A DNA stretch of 48,217 nt from Novosphingobium sp. (GCF_019748365.1 NZ_JAIEPN010000008.1:1-48217), one strand, 5' to 3'; shown: positions 23,762-33,476, counted from the stretch's first letter. The notes: generated by a model from the letters alone, not told the origin. Translations and numbers: made by a program.

Positions 23762-24868
23762 TCACTTCGGCTTGCCGGCCTTGCGCACGGTGGCATCGTC
23801 GTCCTTCGAGACGCCACCCGTATCATCGTCCTTGGCGTTCTTGCCGCTGATCGACGCCTTGATATCCTTGCTGAATTCCAGCGGGAAATCGTTGAGCTGG
23901 CGCCAGAGTTCGTAGCCGACCTTGACGGTTTCCATCTGGATCCAGCCGCGCACCTTGGCGCCGAGCTTGGTGAAGCGCAGGTCCGGCCAGGGGCGCTTGC
24001 CCGGCGCGGGATCGACGAGGACGCGGAAGAGGCCGCCCGAGCCGGAGGTGGGATCGACCGCACGAACGCGGCCATCGAAGATGCCCTGCGCCACGGAGGG
24101 CCAGCCGCTGAACTGGATCGCCGGCCAGCCTTCGAATTCGAGGCGGACCTGCTGGCCGGGGCGGACAAGCGCGATATCGCGGCCATCGATATAGAGCGCG
24201 ACGGCGCGTTCCGCCGTTTCGGGCGCGATGGAGGCCAGCACGGAACCGGGCGAGACGACGCCGCCGCTGAGGCCGGCGTTGACGGTCTGGACGCGGCCGG
24301 CCCGCGGCGCGCGCACGACCTGCGACGACTGGCGGGCCAGCTGCACATCGATGCGCTGGAGCTTGGCGCGCGATTCGGCGAGCTTTGCACCGCCCTCGGC
24401 GACCTTGATCTGCGCGAGTTCGTAGTCGCGCCGGGCGATCAGGCCGTCGCGCAGCAGCGAGGAGGCGCGGTTGACGTCGAGCATCGCGGTTGCGCGCGAC
24501 TGGGTCACGGCGGCGATTTCCGCCTGGATCTGCGCGCGTTCGGCGGCGAGGCGGGTGAGGTAATCGGGATCGAGATCGACCACGCGGGCGATCGGTTGGC
24601 CAGCGACGACCTGCTCACCGTCCTTGACGTACCACTCGGTGATCCGCCCCGAAACGAGCGAGGAGACATCCGCCGCGCGGTCGTCCGGATTGAGCGCGAC
24701 GACGAGACCATCGCCGTTGGCCGTCTGCACCCAGGGCACGAACGCCATGACCAGCGCGGCGGCGGTGATTGCCAGCGCGACCATCCACGCGGTGATGACC
24801 ACCACGCGCGGCGCCTTCATGCTCGCGAGCGTGGGGAAATTCTCGATGTGCTCAAGACGATACGGCAC
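23762..24868 (-). CDS. HlyD-family periplasmic adaptor
   Basis: A 368-residue membrane-fusion protein. One N-terminal membrane segment lies at about residues 22-44. The biotinyl-lipoyl half-motifs (DVSSLVSGRITEWYVKDGEQV and VVRAPRAGRVQTV) flank a coiled-coil hairpin (about 105-170). The C-terminus is unusual: about 40 residues rich in Lys and Asp (GKNAKDDDTGG...KDDDATVRKAG). Its start overlaps the end of the ABC gene by 17 bp, so the pair is translationally coupled. It should link the ABC protein in the inner membrane to the TolC channel. Confidence 0.85.
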   Translation of the reverse strand: MPYRLEHIENFPTLASMKAPRVVVITAWMVALAITAAALVMAFVPWVQTANGDGLVVALNPDDRAADVSSLVSGRITEWYVKDGEQVVAGQPIARVVDLDPDYLTRLAAERAQIQAEIAAVTQSRATAMLDVNRASSLLRDGLIARRDYELAQIKVAEGGAKLAESRAKLQRIDVQLARQSSQVVRAPRAGRVQTVNAGLSGGVVSPGSVLASIAPETAERAVALYIDGRDIALVRPGQQVRLEFEGWPAIQFSGWPSVAQGIFDGRVRAVDPTSGSGGLFRVLVDPAPGKRPWPDLRFTKLGAKVRGWIQMETVKVGYELWRQLNDFPLEFSKDIKASISGKNAKDDDTGGVSKDDDATVRKAGKPK

Positions 24869-26549
24869 GTGCAGCCTCCCGATCCTTTACATGGGCCTGC
24901 AGTTCGGCGGCGGAGGCAAAGCGGATCTGTTCCTGCTTGCCCAGCCAGAGCCAGCCATCGAGCGCGAAGGAACCGGGCCGGGCGGTGCACATGAGCACGG
25001 TGGTGCCGGCAGCCTTGAGCCGTTCGAGCACGCCGAACAGCTGCGCCGGCGGCATGACATCGAACACGGGCGCGAGCACGAGCATCTTGGGGCAGGCAAG
25101 CAGCGCGTTGGCGAGCTTCAGTTCCATGACTTCGCCCACGGTCAGCGGCCAGCCCGAGGAGGCAAGCGGGGTATCTAGCCCTTCGGGCAGGCTGGCGATG
25201 CGCTCGCTGAGGCCGACGGCCTCGACCGCATCGAGGATGCTTTCCGCCGTTGCATCGGAAATCGCGAGATTGAGGTACTCGCGGATGGTGACTTCGACGA
25301 TCGTCGGGCGATCAAGCACGATGATCTCGGAGCGCAGCAGGTACATGTTGAGCCCGCCGAGATCCGAACCGCCCACGGTGACAAGGCCGTGCTCGGGCGC
25401 GACGTGGCGCTTCAGCAGCATCGAAAGGGTGCGCTCCACACCCGGTTCGGGCACTGTCACGAGGCGTTCGCCGGCAGTGAGCGAGAAGTTGAGGTGCGTT
25501 TCGCCAAGCTTGACGTCGCGCAGCGAAATGGCGCCATCGCGCGGGCCCTGGGTGCTGGGCATCGGCAGCTTTTCCTGGGCGATGCCATAGAGCAGCGAGA
25601 GTTCCTCGCAGCTCGCGACGAGATCGTAGAAGGAATCGAGGTACCAGCCGAGCTGGCTGACACCATAGAACACCCCGGAAAGGATAAGTTCTGCGCCGAC
25701 GAGCTGGCCGATGGTAAGCTCGCCCGCAAGGATCAGATTGCCGCCGAGCGCGAGAAGCGCCGCCGACGCGGTGGCGTAGAGCGTGAAGAACGCCAGCGTC
25801 TGCGCGAAGCTGTAGCGGAAATAGCCCTTGTGCTTGGCGATGTAGTTCGCGGTCATCGCCTCGGAACGGCTCATCGCGAAGCCGACATGGCGGCTCGACT
25901 TGTAGAAGCCGTTGGAACTGCCGACGCTTTCAAGCCAGCGCGCGGTATCGTGCTTGGCATGGCTCAAGGCAACCGCGCTGGTCATCGAACCGCGCGACCA
26001 GAGCAGCCAGATCACGAGGAGTGCAAGCAGCAGCACCACGTTGAACGCGAGGAAAAACGGGTGGTAGAAGCTGGTGACGACGAGGCCGACCGCAGACTGC
26101 AGCACGATGGTGAAACCGCCGATGAGGAGGCTCGGCACCGCTTTCTGCACGACGGTAAGGTCGAAGAAGCGGTTGAACAGGTCCGCCCGCCGCGCATCGC
26201 CGAAGAACGGATCGCGCGCGTGAACCGCGCGTATCGTGATCTCGGCCACGATGCGGGCGAAGAGGCGGCGCTCGAACAGGTTCATTACATAGACCCGGAG
26301 CGCCGAGAGCATTGCCACGACGAAAAGCAGTGTGAAGAGAAGGCCCGCCAGCGTCCATAGCTGGGCGGGCAGCGCAGTATAGGCGACGCTGTTGATAAGC
26401 AGCTGGACGGAAATGGGGGTGGCGAGTGACAGCAGCCCGATGGCTATGCCGTACACCGCTGCCAGGCGCAGATAGCCGGCGTCCGGGCCGATGATCTCGG
26501 CCAGCCAGCGTATTGCATCGCGCAGTTCGACCCGCGTTGGTGCAGCCAT
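24852..26549 (-). CDS. ABC exporter-like membrane protein with a degenerate, probably ATPase-dead nucleotide-binding domain
   Basis: A 565-residue half-transporter. Residues 1-310 form a normal six-helix ABC exporter membrane domain, and residues 335-550 align in layout with a nucleotide-binding domain. All catalytic motifs are missing. Where Walker A should be the sequence is TVPEPGVERT (365-374), with no glycine-rich loop Lys. The LSGGQ signature is replaced by PLTVGEVMEL (468-477). Walker B reads MLVLAPVFD (489-497) without the Asp-Glu pair, and the H-loop His is replaced (LMCTAR). The reading frame is long and intact, with normal codon bias, so it looks maintained rather than decayed. The ATG at 26549 follows AGGG. 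Confidence 0.85.
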   Translation of the reverse strand: MAAPTRVELRDAIRWLAEIIGPDAGYLRLAAVYGIAIGLLSLATPISVQLLINSVAYTALPAQLWTLAGLLFTLLFVVAMLSALRVYVMNLFERRLFARIVAEITIRAVHARDPFFGDARRADLFNRFFDLTVVQKAVPSLLIGGFTIVLQSAVGLVVTSFYHPFFLAFNVVLLLALLVIWLLWSRGSMTSAVALSHAKHDTARWLESVGSSNGFYKSSRHVGFAMSRSEAMTANYIAKHKGYFRYSFAQTLAFFTLYATASAALLALGGNLILAGELTIGQLVGAELILSGVFYGVSQLGWYLDSFYDLVASCEELSLLYGIAQEKLPMPSTQGPRDGAISLRDVKLGETHLNFSLTAGERLVTVPEPGVERTLSMLLKRHVAPEHGLVTVGGSDLGGLNMYLLRSEIIVLDRPTIVEVTIREYLNLAISDATAESILDAVEAVGLSERIASLPEGLDTPLASSGWPLTVGEVMELKLANALLACPKMLVLAPVFDVMPPAQLFGVLERLKAAGTTVLMCTARPGSFALDGWLWLGKQEQIRFASAAELQAHVKDREAARAVSS

Positions 26550-26665
26550 GAAATTCCCTGAGAGCTCTGATGTCCGAAACCGGTATGGTCCCTCTAGGAC
26601 ATTGTGCAGCGCAGCGCCAATTACAACTCTTGTCTGACGGCTATAGGCTGTGATTATATCCTCGG

Positions 26666-27577
26666 ATGCCAACGATCCGCCAGCTGCAATACCTCGTCAC
26701 GTTAGCTGACACGGGATCCTTTGCCGAGGCGGCGCGGATCAGCCATGTCTCGCAGCCTGCACTCAGCCAGCAGGTCAAGGCGCTGGAAGAGCGGCTGGGC
26801 GTGCGGCTGCTGGAGCGTTCGACCACGGGGGCGATTCTCACCCCGATCGGGCGGAGCATCGTTTCCAAGGCGCGGGGCATTCTGGGCGAAGTGCGCGGCA
26901 TCGAGGAACTGGCGCGCAGTGCCGCAACGGGCCTTACGGGCACGCTGCGAATGGGGACGACCCCGACGCTGGGGCCCTATCTGCTTTCACCGATCATCGC
27001 CGATCTGCACCGGGCGGCACCGGGCCTCAGGCTCTATGTGCGCGAAGGCATTCCCGACGAGCAGGCGCTGCAAGTCTCGCGCGGGGAGCTTGACGTCATG
27101 CTCGGGCCGCTGCCGATCCGGGGCGATGACCTCGAGATCGAGCCTTTGTTCCGTGAACCACTCGATCTGGTGGCAGCGGTGGACAGTCCCTTTGCGCAAG
27201 GGCCGGTGGCGCCCGGAGCGCTGGCGGGGCAGGTGCTGCTCTCGCTCGATACGCGGCACCACCTGCACCGCGAGACGCAGCTGATTGCCGAAGCGTACGG
27301 CATGGCGCTGAGCCCGGATTACGAGGGCACGAGTCTTGACAGCCTGCACATGATGGCGGCCTCGGGTCTAGGCCTCACCGTGTTGCCGCGGCTCTATCTG
27401 CAAAGCGATGTGGGCGGGCTTTCCGGGCTGAACGTTGTCGATGTCGAGGGTTGGAAGGCGCACCGCTCGGTTGCGCTGGCGTGGCGGCGGGGAACGAGCA
27501 TGGAAGCGGCGTTTCGCGTGATCGCCGAACACGTGCAGCGCTCGGCACGGCGGATGCTGGAGCGGGAGTTGGGCTGA
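26666..27577 (+). CDS. LysR-family regulator, OxyR-like but cysteine-free
   Basis: A 303-residue LysR protein with an N-terminal winged helix (FAEAARISHVSQPALSQQVKALEERLG) and an OxyR-like effector domain (PTLGPYLLSPIIADLHRAAPGL, ELDVMLGPLP). The protein contains no cysteine at all. At the place of the OxyR redox Cys199/Cys208 segment it reads SLDTRHHLHRETQLIAEA (His198, His199). It therefore cannot sense peroxide by the OxyR disulphide. It is divergent from the ABC-HlyD-TolC operon across 116 bp and most likely controls it. Confidence 0.85.
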   Translation: MPTIRQLQYLVTLADTGSFAEAARISHVSQPALSQQVKALEERLGVRLLERSTTGAILTPIGRSIVSKARGILGEVRGIEELARSAATGLTGTLRMGTTPTLGPYLLSPIIADLHRAAPGLRLYVREGIPDEQALQVSRGELDVMLGPLPIRGDDLEIEPLFREPLDLVAAVDSPFAQGPVAPGALAGQVLLSLDTRHHLHRETQLIAEAYGMALSPDYEGTSLDSLHMMAASGLGLTVLPRLYLQSDVGGLSGLNVVDVEGWKAHRSVALAWRRGTSMEAAFRVIAEHVQRSARRMLERELG

Positions 27578-27608
27578 GCTTCTTGCCGGCGGGCGCTTGT
27601 GCGTGGGG

Positions 27609-27690
27609 CTCTGGATTCCCGCCTTCGCGGGAATGACGAAGCTTCCTCCACCGTCCCTCGTCACCCCCGCGTAGGGCGGGGGTCCAGAGC
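27609..27690. repeat. Mixed REP doublet between convergent genes
   Basis: A standard GGATTCCCGC palindrome (27609-27639) faces a variant with GTCACCCCCGC and GCGGGGGTCCAGAGC arms (27658-27690), spacer about 18 bp. It lies between the LysR gene and the end of the RND operon. It shows that two sequence types of the repeat can pair. Confidence 0.7.
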
Positions 27691-27706
27691 GGTTGGCCGC
27701 GGCGCT

Positions 27707-29113
27707 CTAGGGCTTTGCCGCTTCCCAGCCCCCACCGAGCGCCTTGAACACGCTGATTTGCGCATCGGCGCGGTCAGCCTCCGCTTGGGCAAGCGCGGCG
27801 CGGGTCTGGGCGCGCTGGCGTTCGGCATCAAGCAGCTGGAGGAAGCTGTCTGCCCCGAAATCGAAGCGGGTGCGCGAGAGGCGGGCGGCGTCGGTGCTGG
27901 CGCTCATCGCGCGGCGCAGAGCGGCTTCGCGTTCAGCAGCACCTCCGGCGCGGGCGAGGGACTGCTCGGCTTCCTTGAGCGCATTCAGCACGGCGCCATC
28001 GAAGCGGGCGAGCGAGCCTTCCGCCACGGCCTTGCTCTCGCGGATGCGGGCCCGGGCCGCGCCGCTGAACGGGAAGTTCCACTTGATGAGCGGCCCGACC
28101 GAATAGCCCACCGACTGTGCCGAGCCGAGATTGCTGAACTGCGTAGCGCCGAGCGAGGTGCTGCCGAGCAGCGAGATCTTGGGATAGAGTTCCGCGGTCG
28201 CGACGCCGATCCGCGCCGTATCGGCGGCAAGCGCGCGTTCAGCCTGGCGCACATCGGGGCGGCGGGCCAGCAGCGCCTGACCATCGCCGACAGGGAGCGG
28301 CTCGCCGGCCATCGGAACGCTGCGGCATCTGGCTGCCGCACTGTCGAGGATCGCGGCAGGAGCATCGCCCGTCAGCACGGCCAGGGCATAAAGCGCGGAG
28401 CGGCGTTCGGCCTCGAACACGGGAATCTGCGCGCGGGCCTGTTCGACAAGGACGGTTGCCTGATCGACTTCGGCCTGCGTGCCGCGTCCGGCAGCCAGGC
28501 GGCGCTGGGTGAGATCAAGCGTCTTTGCCTGCAGTTCCGCGGTTTCGCGCGCGACATCGGCCTGTTCGCCAAAGCCGCAGGCCGAGGCATAGGCACGCGC
28601 GGTTTCAGCGGCGACCGAGACGCGGGCGGCATCGACGGCAGCCTGTGCGGAGGCGGCATCGGCGCGCGCGGCTTCGATGGAACGGCTGACGCCGCCGAAC
28701 AGATCGATCTCATAGGAGGCGTCGAACCCGACCGAGAAGAAGTCGTTGGTAACCGTGCGGCTCAGAGCCGGGATGACCTGCTGGCTGCTGGTGAACTGCG
28801 CGCTCACGTTCGAAGTGGGCAGGCGCGCGGCACCCGCTTCGGACAGCACGGCGCGCGCGCGCTGCAGGTTGGCGGCAGCGACGCGCAGATCGGTGTTTTT
28901 GGCCAGCGCTTGCGTGACGAGCCGTTCGAGCTCCGGATCCTTGAACAGCTGCCACCACCTCTCCGGCAGTGGCGAGGGCACAACCGCGCCGTTCTCCAGC
29001 GCTTCGGTCAGGCGCACCTGTTCGGGCGGCAAGGCGGCGGGGCGCTTGTAATCGGGACCCACGGCGCAAGCGGAGAGGATCAGCGCGGGAAGGAGGGCGG
29101 CGAGACGCTTCAT
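27707..29113 (-). CDS. NodT-family outer-membrane lipoprotein of an RND efflux system
   Basis: A 468-residue RND outer-membrane factor. The N-terminus is a lipoprotein signal with the lipobox LSAC (Cys about residue 16), followed by the family start VGPDYKRPAA. Two efflux-protein repeats follow. Its start overlaps the RND pump stop (ATGA at 29110-29113). It forms the exit duct of the tripartite pump encoded by the three-gene operon. Confidence 0.9.
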   Translation of the reverse strand: MKRLAALLPALILSACAVGPDYKRPAALPPEQVRLTEALENGAVVPSPLPERWWQLFKDPELERLVTQALAKNTDLRVAAANLQRARAVLSEAGAARLPTSNVSAQFTSSQQVIPALSRTVTNDFFSVGFDASYEIDLFGGVSRSIEAARADAASAQAAVDAARVSVAAETARAYASACGFGEQADVARETAELQAKTLDLTQRRLAAGRGTQAEVDQATVLVEQARAQIPVFEAERRSALYALAVLTGDAPAAILDSAAARCRSVPMAGEPLPVGDGQALLARRPDVRQAERALAADTARIGVATAELYPKISLLGSTSLGATQFSNLGSAQSVGYSVGPLIKWNFPFSGAARARIRESKAVAEGSLARFDGAVLNALKEAEQSLARAGGAAEREAALRRAMSASTDAARLSRTRFDFGADSFLQLLDAERQRAQTRAALAQAEADRADAQISVFKALGGGWEAAKP

Positions 29114-32100
29114 GCCTCGCTCTCCGCCGCCGGGACGGCCTTTGGCTTGCGGCGGAGCCAGTGGCCGACGCGTTCGCCGAGATTGCGACTGATGATGTAG
29201 AACGAAGGCGTGAAAAGGAGACCGAAGCAGGTCACCCCGATCATCCCGAAGAACACCGCGATGCCCAGTGCCTGCCGCATCTCCGCGCCCGGACCCGTGG
29301 CGATGACGAGCGGCAGGGTGCCGAGGATGAAGGCGATCGAGGTCATCAGGATCGGCCGCAGGCGCTGGTGCGCGGCGCGTTCGGCGGCGGCGCGCGGCTC
29401 GAGCCCTTCATCCTCGCCCTGCCGCGCGAACTCGACGATGAGGATGGCGTTCTTGGCGGCAAGGCCGATCAGCACGACAAGGCCGATCTGCGTCAGGATG
29501 TTGTTGTCGCGGCCCATCAGATCGACACCGACGATGGCGGCGAGCAGGCACATCGGCACGATCAGGATCACCGCCAAGGGCAGGACGAGGCTTTCGTACT
29601 GGGCGGCCAGGAGTAGGAACACGAAGATCACTGCAAGGCCGAAGACGAGGCTGCCGGTGTTGCCGGCCTGCTGCTGCTGGAAGGCAAGTTCGGTCCACTC
29701 ATAGGTGAACCCGGCCGGCAGATTGGCCTTGGCGAGCCTGTCCATGGTGACAAGCGACTGGCCGGACGAGAAGCCGCGGGTGGTATCGCCCTGCAGCTCT
29801 GCGGCCGGATAGAGATTGAAGCGCACGACGCGGTAGGGGCCGCTGTCGTTCTTGAGCGTCATCACTGCGGCGAGCGGGACCATCGTGCCCGAGGCCGAGC
29901 GGGTCTTCAGGCGAAGGATGTCGCCGATATCGTCGCGGTAGGGCGCATCCGCCTCTGCCGTCACGCGGAAGGTGCGGCCAAGGAAGTTGAAGTCGTTGAC
30001 ATAGGTGCTGCCGAGATAGGTCCCGAGCGTGGAGAACACGCGCTCCACCGGCACGCCGATCTGCTCCGCCCGCTCGCGGTCGATGTCTGCCTTGAGGCGC
30101 GGCGTCTTGGTATTGAAGGTGGTGAAGACCGAGTTCAGGCCGGGTTCCTGATTGGCGGCCATCATCATCTTGAACGCGGTGCCTTCAAGCGCGGCATAGC
30201 CCGCACCCGAGCGGTCCTCGATCATCATCTTGAAACCGCCGCCAGTGCCGATGCCGCGAACGGGCGGGGGCGGGACGATCAGCACGTTGCCAGCGGTGAT
30301 CGCGGCTTCGGCCTTGCGAAGCTCCATCGCGACCTGGTCGGATGAGGCGGTGCGGTTATCGAAATCCTTGAGCGTGATGAAGATCGCGCCTGCGTTCGGC
30401 GCGGTGGTGAAAGTCGCACCGTCGAAACCGGCGAAGGCGATGGTGGTCTTTACCGCCGGGTTCTGGCGGGCGATCGCGGCGGCCTGCTGGACAATCTCGT
30501 CGGTGCGCTGGAGCGAGGCGCCCGGCGGCAGCTGAACAACGCCGATCAGGTAGCTCTGGTCCTGCGCGGGGATGAAGCCGGTGGGGGTTTCATAGAAGCG
30601 CCATCCGGCAACCGCGAGGAGCAGGACATAGGCCACGCCGATCATGCCCAGCGAGCGCACGAGGCGCGCGGTGAGGCGGCCGTAGCGCTCCGACAGGCGC
30701 TCGAAACCGGCGTTGAAACCACGGGTCAAGCGCACCGGCACACCGCGCCAGCCGGCTGGCGGTGCGGTTTCGGCATGGCTCCTGGGCTTGAGGATCAGCG
30801 CGGCGAGTGCGGGCGAGAGCGTGAGCGAAACGAAGGCGGAAATCGCGGTGGCACTGACGATGGTGAGCGCGAACTGCTTGTAGAACGCGCCGGAAATGCC
30901 CGGGATGAAGGCCGTGGGGATGAACACCCCGCACAGCACCAGTGCGATGGCGATGAGCGCGCCGGAGACCTCGTCCATCGTCTTGTGCGCGGCCTCGCGC
31001 GGGGAAAGGCCCTCTTCCATCAGGCGCTCGATGTTTTCGACCACCACGATGGCGTCGTCCACGACGATGCCGATGGCGAGCACGAGGCCGAACAGCGAGA
31101 GATTGTTGAGGCTGAAACCGAAGGCCGCCATCGCCGCGAAGCTGCCGACAAGGCTGACCGGGATCGCGATGATCGGGATGATCGAGGCGCGCCAGCTTTG
31201 CAGGAACACCAGCACGACCAGCGCGACGAGCACGATCGCCTCGAGCAGGGTTTCCTGCACCGCTTCGATCGAGGCGCGGATGTATTCGGTGGGGTGGAAC
31301 GGCACCGAATAGATCAGCCCGGGCGGGAAGGTCTTGGAGAGCGCCTCCATTTCTGCATCGACCGCCGCCGCCGTTTTCAGCGCGTTCGAGCCGGGAAGCT
31401 GCGAGACGCCGATGCCGATCGAGGGATACGTGTCGCGATAGGCGTTGGTGCCGTAGTCCTGCGCGCCGAGTTCGATGCGGGCGATATCGCGCAGGCGGGT
31501 GAGACGGCCTTCCTCGTCGCGCTTGATGATGATCTGGCCGAACTCGTCCGGCGAGGTCAGACGTCCCTGGGTCTGGATACCGAGCTGGAACGCGGTGCCG
31601 CCCTGGTTGAACGGCGGCTGGCCGACCGAGCCCGCCGCGACTTGCGCGTTCTGCGCGCGGATCGCCGACGTGATCTCGTCGACCGTGAGGTTGCGGCTGG
31701 CGGCGGCATCGGGATCGATCCACACACGCATGTTGTAATCGCGCGCGCCGATGATGCGCACGCCGCCGACACCGGGAATGCGGCTCAGCCGGTCGAGCAC
31801 CTGCAAGGTCGCATAGTTGGCGACATACTGGTGCGACAGCGACTTGTCCGGCGAGTAGAGGTTGATGACCATGAGCAGGTCAGGTGAGTTCTTGCGCACC
31901 GTGACGCCGATCTGGCGCACTTCCTCGGGCAGGCGCGGCTCTGCGGTGGCGACGCGGTTCTGCACCAGCACCTGCGCCTGATCGACGTTGGTGCCGGCCT
32001 TGAAGGTGACGGTGATCGAGACATTGCCGTCGCCCGTGGAGGACGACTGCATGTAGATCATGTTCTCGACGCCGTTGATCGATTCCTCGAGCGGGGCGGC

Positions 32101-32289
32101 GATGGTTTCGGCCAGCGTTTCCGCAGTCGCGCCCGGGTAGTTTGCCGAGACGACCACGGTGGGCGGGGCGATTTCCGGATACTGGCCGACGGGCAGCGAG
32201 GGATAGGCAATCGCCCCGATGATGACGATCAGGATCGACAGCACCGCCGCGAAGATCGGACGGTCGATGAAGAAATGCGGCAAGCGCAT
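29110..32289 (-). CDS. RND multidrug efflux pump, HAE1 family
   Basis: A 1059-residue AcrB/MexB-type trimeric pump with the normal duplicated 12-helix plan. It starts with the classic RLPHFFIDRPIFA. The proton-relay aspartates are present in helix 4 (GIVVDDAIVVVENIERLMEEG), and the helix 10 lysine is present (GLAAKNAILIVEFA). It exports hydrophobic drugs, solvents or aromatic acids from the periplasm or inner leaflet. It sits second in an MFP-RND-OMF operon, and its start shares one base with the adaptor stop (TAATG). No linked regulator is present. Confidence 0.93.
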   Translation of the reverse strand: MRLPHFFIDRPIFAAVLSILIVIIGAIAYPSLPVGQYPEIAPPTVVVSANYPGATAETLAETIAAPLEESINGVENMIYMQSSSTGDGNVSITVTFKAGTNVDQAQVLVQNRVATAEPRLPEEVRQIGVTVRKNSPDLLMVINLYSPDKSLSHQYVANYATLQVLDRLSRIPGVGGVRIIGARDYNMRVWIDPDAAASRNLTVDEITSAIRAQNAQVAAGSVGQPPFNQGGTAFQLGIQTQGRLTSPDEFGQIIIKRDEEGRLTRLRDIARIELGAQDYGTNAYRDTYPSIGIGVSQLPGSNALKTAAAVDAEMEALSKTFPPGLIYSVPFHPTEYIRASIEAVQETLLEAIVLVALVVLVFLQSWRASIIPIIAIPVSLVGSFAAMAAFGFSLNNLSLFGLVLAIGIVVDDAIVVVENIERLMEEGLSPREAAHKTMDEVSGALIAIALVLCGVFIPTAFIPGISGAFYKQFALTIVSATAISAFVSLTLSPALAALILKPRSHAETAPPAGWRGVPVRLTRGFNAGFERLSERYGRLTARLVRSLGMIGVAYVLLLAVAGWRFYETPTGFIPAQDQSYLIGVVQLPPGASLQRTDEIVQQAAAIARQNPAVKTTIAFAGFDGATFTTAPNAGAIFITLKDFDNRTASSDQVAMELRKAEAAITAGNVLIVPPPPVRGIGTGGGFKMMIEDRSGAGYAALEGTAFKMMMAANQEPGLNSVFTTFNTKTPRLKADIDRERAEQIGVPVERVFSTLGTYLGSTYVNDFNFLGRTFRVTAEADAPYRDDIGDILRLKTRSASGTMVPLAAVMTLKNDSGPYRVVRFNLYPAAELQGDTTRGFSSGQSLVTMDRLAKANLPAGFTYEWTELAFQQQQAGNTGSLVFGLAVIFVFLLLAAQYESLVLPLAVILIVPMCLLAAIVGVDLMGRDNNILTQIGLVVLIGLAAKNAILIVEFARQGEDEGLEPRAAAERAAHQRLRPILMTSIAFILGTLPLVIATGPGAEMRQALGIAVFFGMIGVTCFGLLFTPSFYIISRNLGERVGHWLRRKPKAVPAAESEA

Positions 32290-33476
32290 TACTGGGCCGT
32301 GGCTTCTGCCGCAGCGGGCGCCTTGATCGCGGTGGAAGCGGGCGAATCCGCAGCGGCGCGGGGCTTCAGCGGGATAACCTTGGCATCGACGGCCATGCCC
32401 GGCTGCAGCCGCGCAAGGCCATCGAGAATGACCTTCTCGGTCGGCGCGAGGCCGGTCTTGATCACGCGCAGGCCTTCGACGAGCGGGCCCGTCTCGACAT
32501 TGCGCTGCAGGCTCTTGCCGTCCTTGTCGATCACGTAGACGAAGCGGCGGGTCTGGTCGGTGACGATGGCTTCATCGGGCACGAGCAGCGCGCTGTAGGT
32601 GCCCGAGCCGAGCAGGCGGGCACGGCCGAACATGCCGGGGACGAGGAAGCCGGTGGGATTGTCGACTTCGGCAAAGGCGCGGATCGTGCCGGAGTTGCGG
32701 TCGATCGCATTGTCGACGAATTTCATCAGGCCGTGCCAGCGGTAGCTGGTCTCGTCCGCCAGCTTGATGTCGACCGGATTGGGCGCATAGCGCGAGGACT
32801 CGCGCTCGCCGGTCTGCGCCTGGCGCACATATTTGAGGTAGAAGGTTTCCGCGCCCTCGAAGGCGAAGCGGATCGGATTGACGGTAACGACACGGGTCAG
32901 CACCGTCTGGCCAGCCGCTACGTAAGTGCCGATCGAAACGCGCTTGTCCGAGATCCGGCCGCTGATGGGCGAGCGGATCGTGGTGAAGGACAGATCGAGC
33001 GACTTTGCTTCGAAGTTGGCACGGGCGGCGCCGGCGGCGGCGACGGCGCTGCGCAGGTTCGCTTCCTTGGTCTCGAACTCCTCGCGGCTGATGGCCTGCG
33101 CATCGACGAGCTTTTGCGCGCGGGTGAGTTCGGTGCGGGCATTGGTGACAAGCGCCTGCGCCTTGACGAGATCGGCGCGGGCCTGCTGCGCGGCGGCGCG
33201 ATAGGGGCGCGGATCGATGGTGAAGAGCACCTGGCCCTTCGCCACCTCTACGCCTTCGCGGAAATTCACGCTTTCGACGGTGCCGGAAATGCGCGGACGA
33301 ATCTCCACATCCTGAACCGCCTCGAACCGGCCAACGTAGTCATCCCAGTCCACGACCTGACGCTTGAGCGGCAGTGCGGCGGAGACATGCGGCTTTGGCG
33401 GCGGTGGAGGCTTTGAAGGGGAGCAAGCGGCCAGTGCCGCAGTTGCGAAGAGGGGGATCAGGATGATTCGGCGCAC
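32289..33476 (-). CDS. RND periplasmic adaptor lipoprotein (membrane fusion protein)
   Basis: A 395-residue MexA/AcrA-type adaptor with lipobox LAAC (Cys18) followed by a proline-rich linker. The lipoyl halves (RISGTVESVNFREGVEVAKG and TIRSPISGRISDKRV) flank a helical hairpin, then come the beta-barrel and membrane-proximal domains. The C-terminal tail is Ala-rich. It is the first gene of the efflux operon and is divergent from the molybdenum hydroxylase genes, with an 18-bp perfect palindrome in the shared gap. Confidence 0.9.
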   Translation of the reverse strand: MRRIILIPLFATAALAACSPSKPPPPPKPHVSAALPLKRQVVDWDDYVGRFEAVQDVEIRPRISGTVESVNFREGVEVAKGQVLFTIDPRPYRAAAQQARADLVKAQALVTNARTELTRAQKLVDAQAISREEFETKEANLRSAVAAAGAARANFEAKSLDLSFTTIRSPISGRISDKRVSIGTYVAAGQTVLTRVVTVNPIRFAFEGAETFYLKYVRQAQTGERESSRYAPNPVDIKLADETSYRWHGLMKFVDNAIDRNSGTIRAFAEVDNPTGFLVPGMFGRARLLGSGTYSALLVPDEAIVTDQTRRFVYVIDKDGKSLQRNVETGPLVEGLRVIKTGLAPTEKVILDGLARLQPGMAVDAKVIPLKPRAAADSPASTAIKAPAAAEATAQ

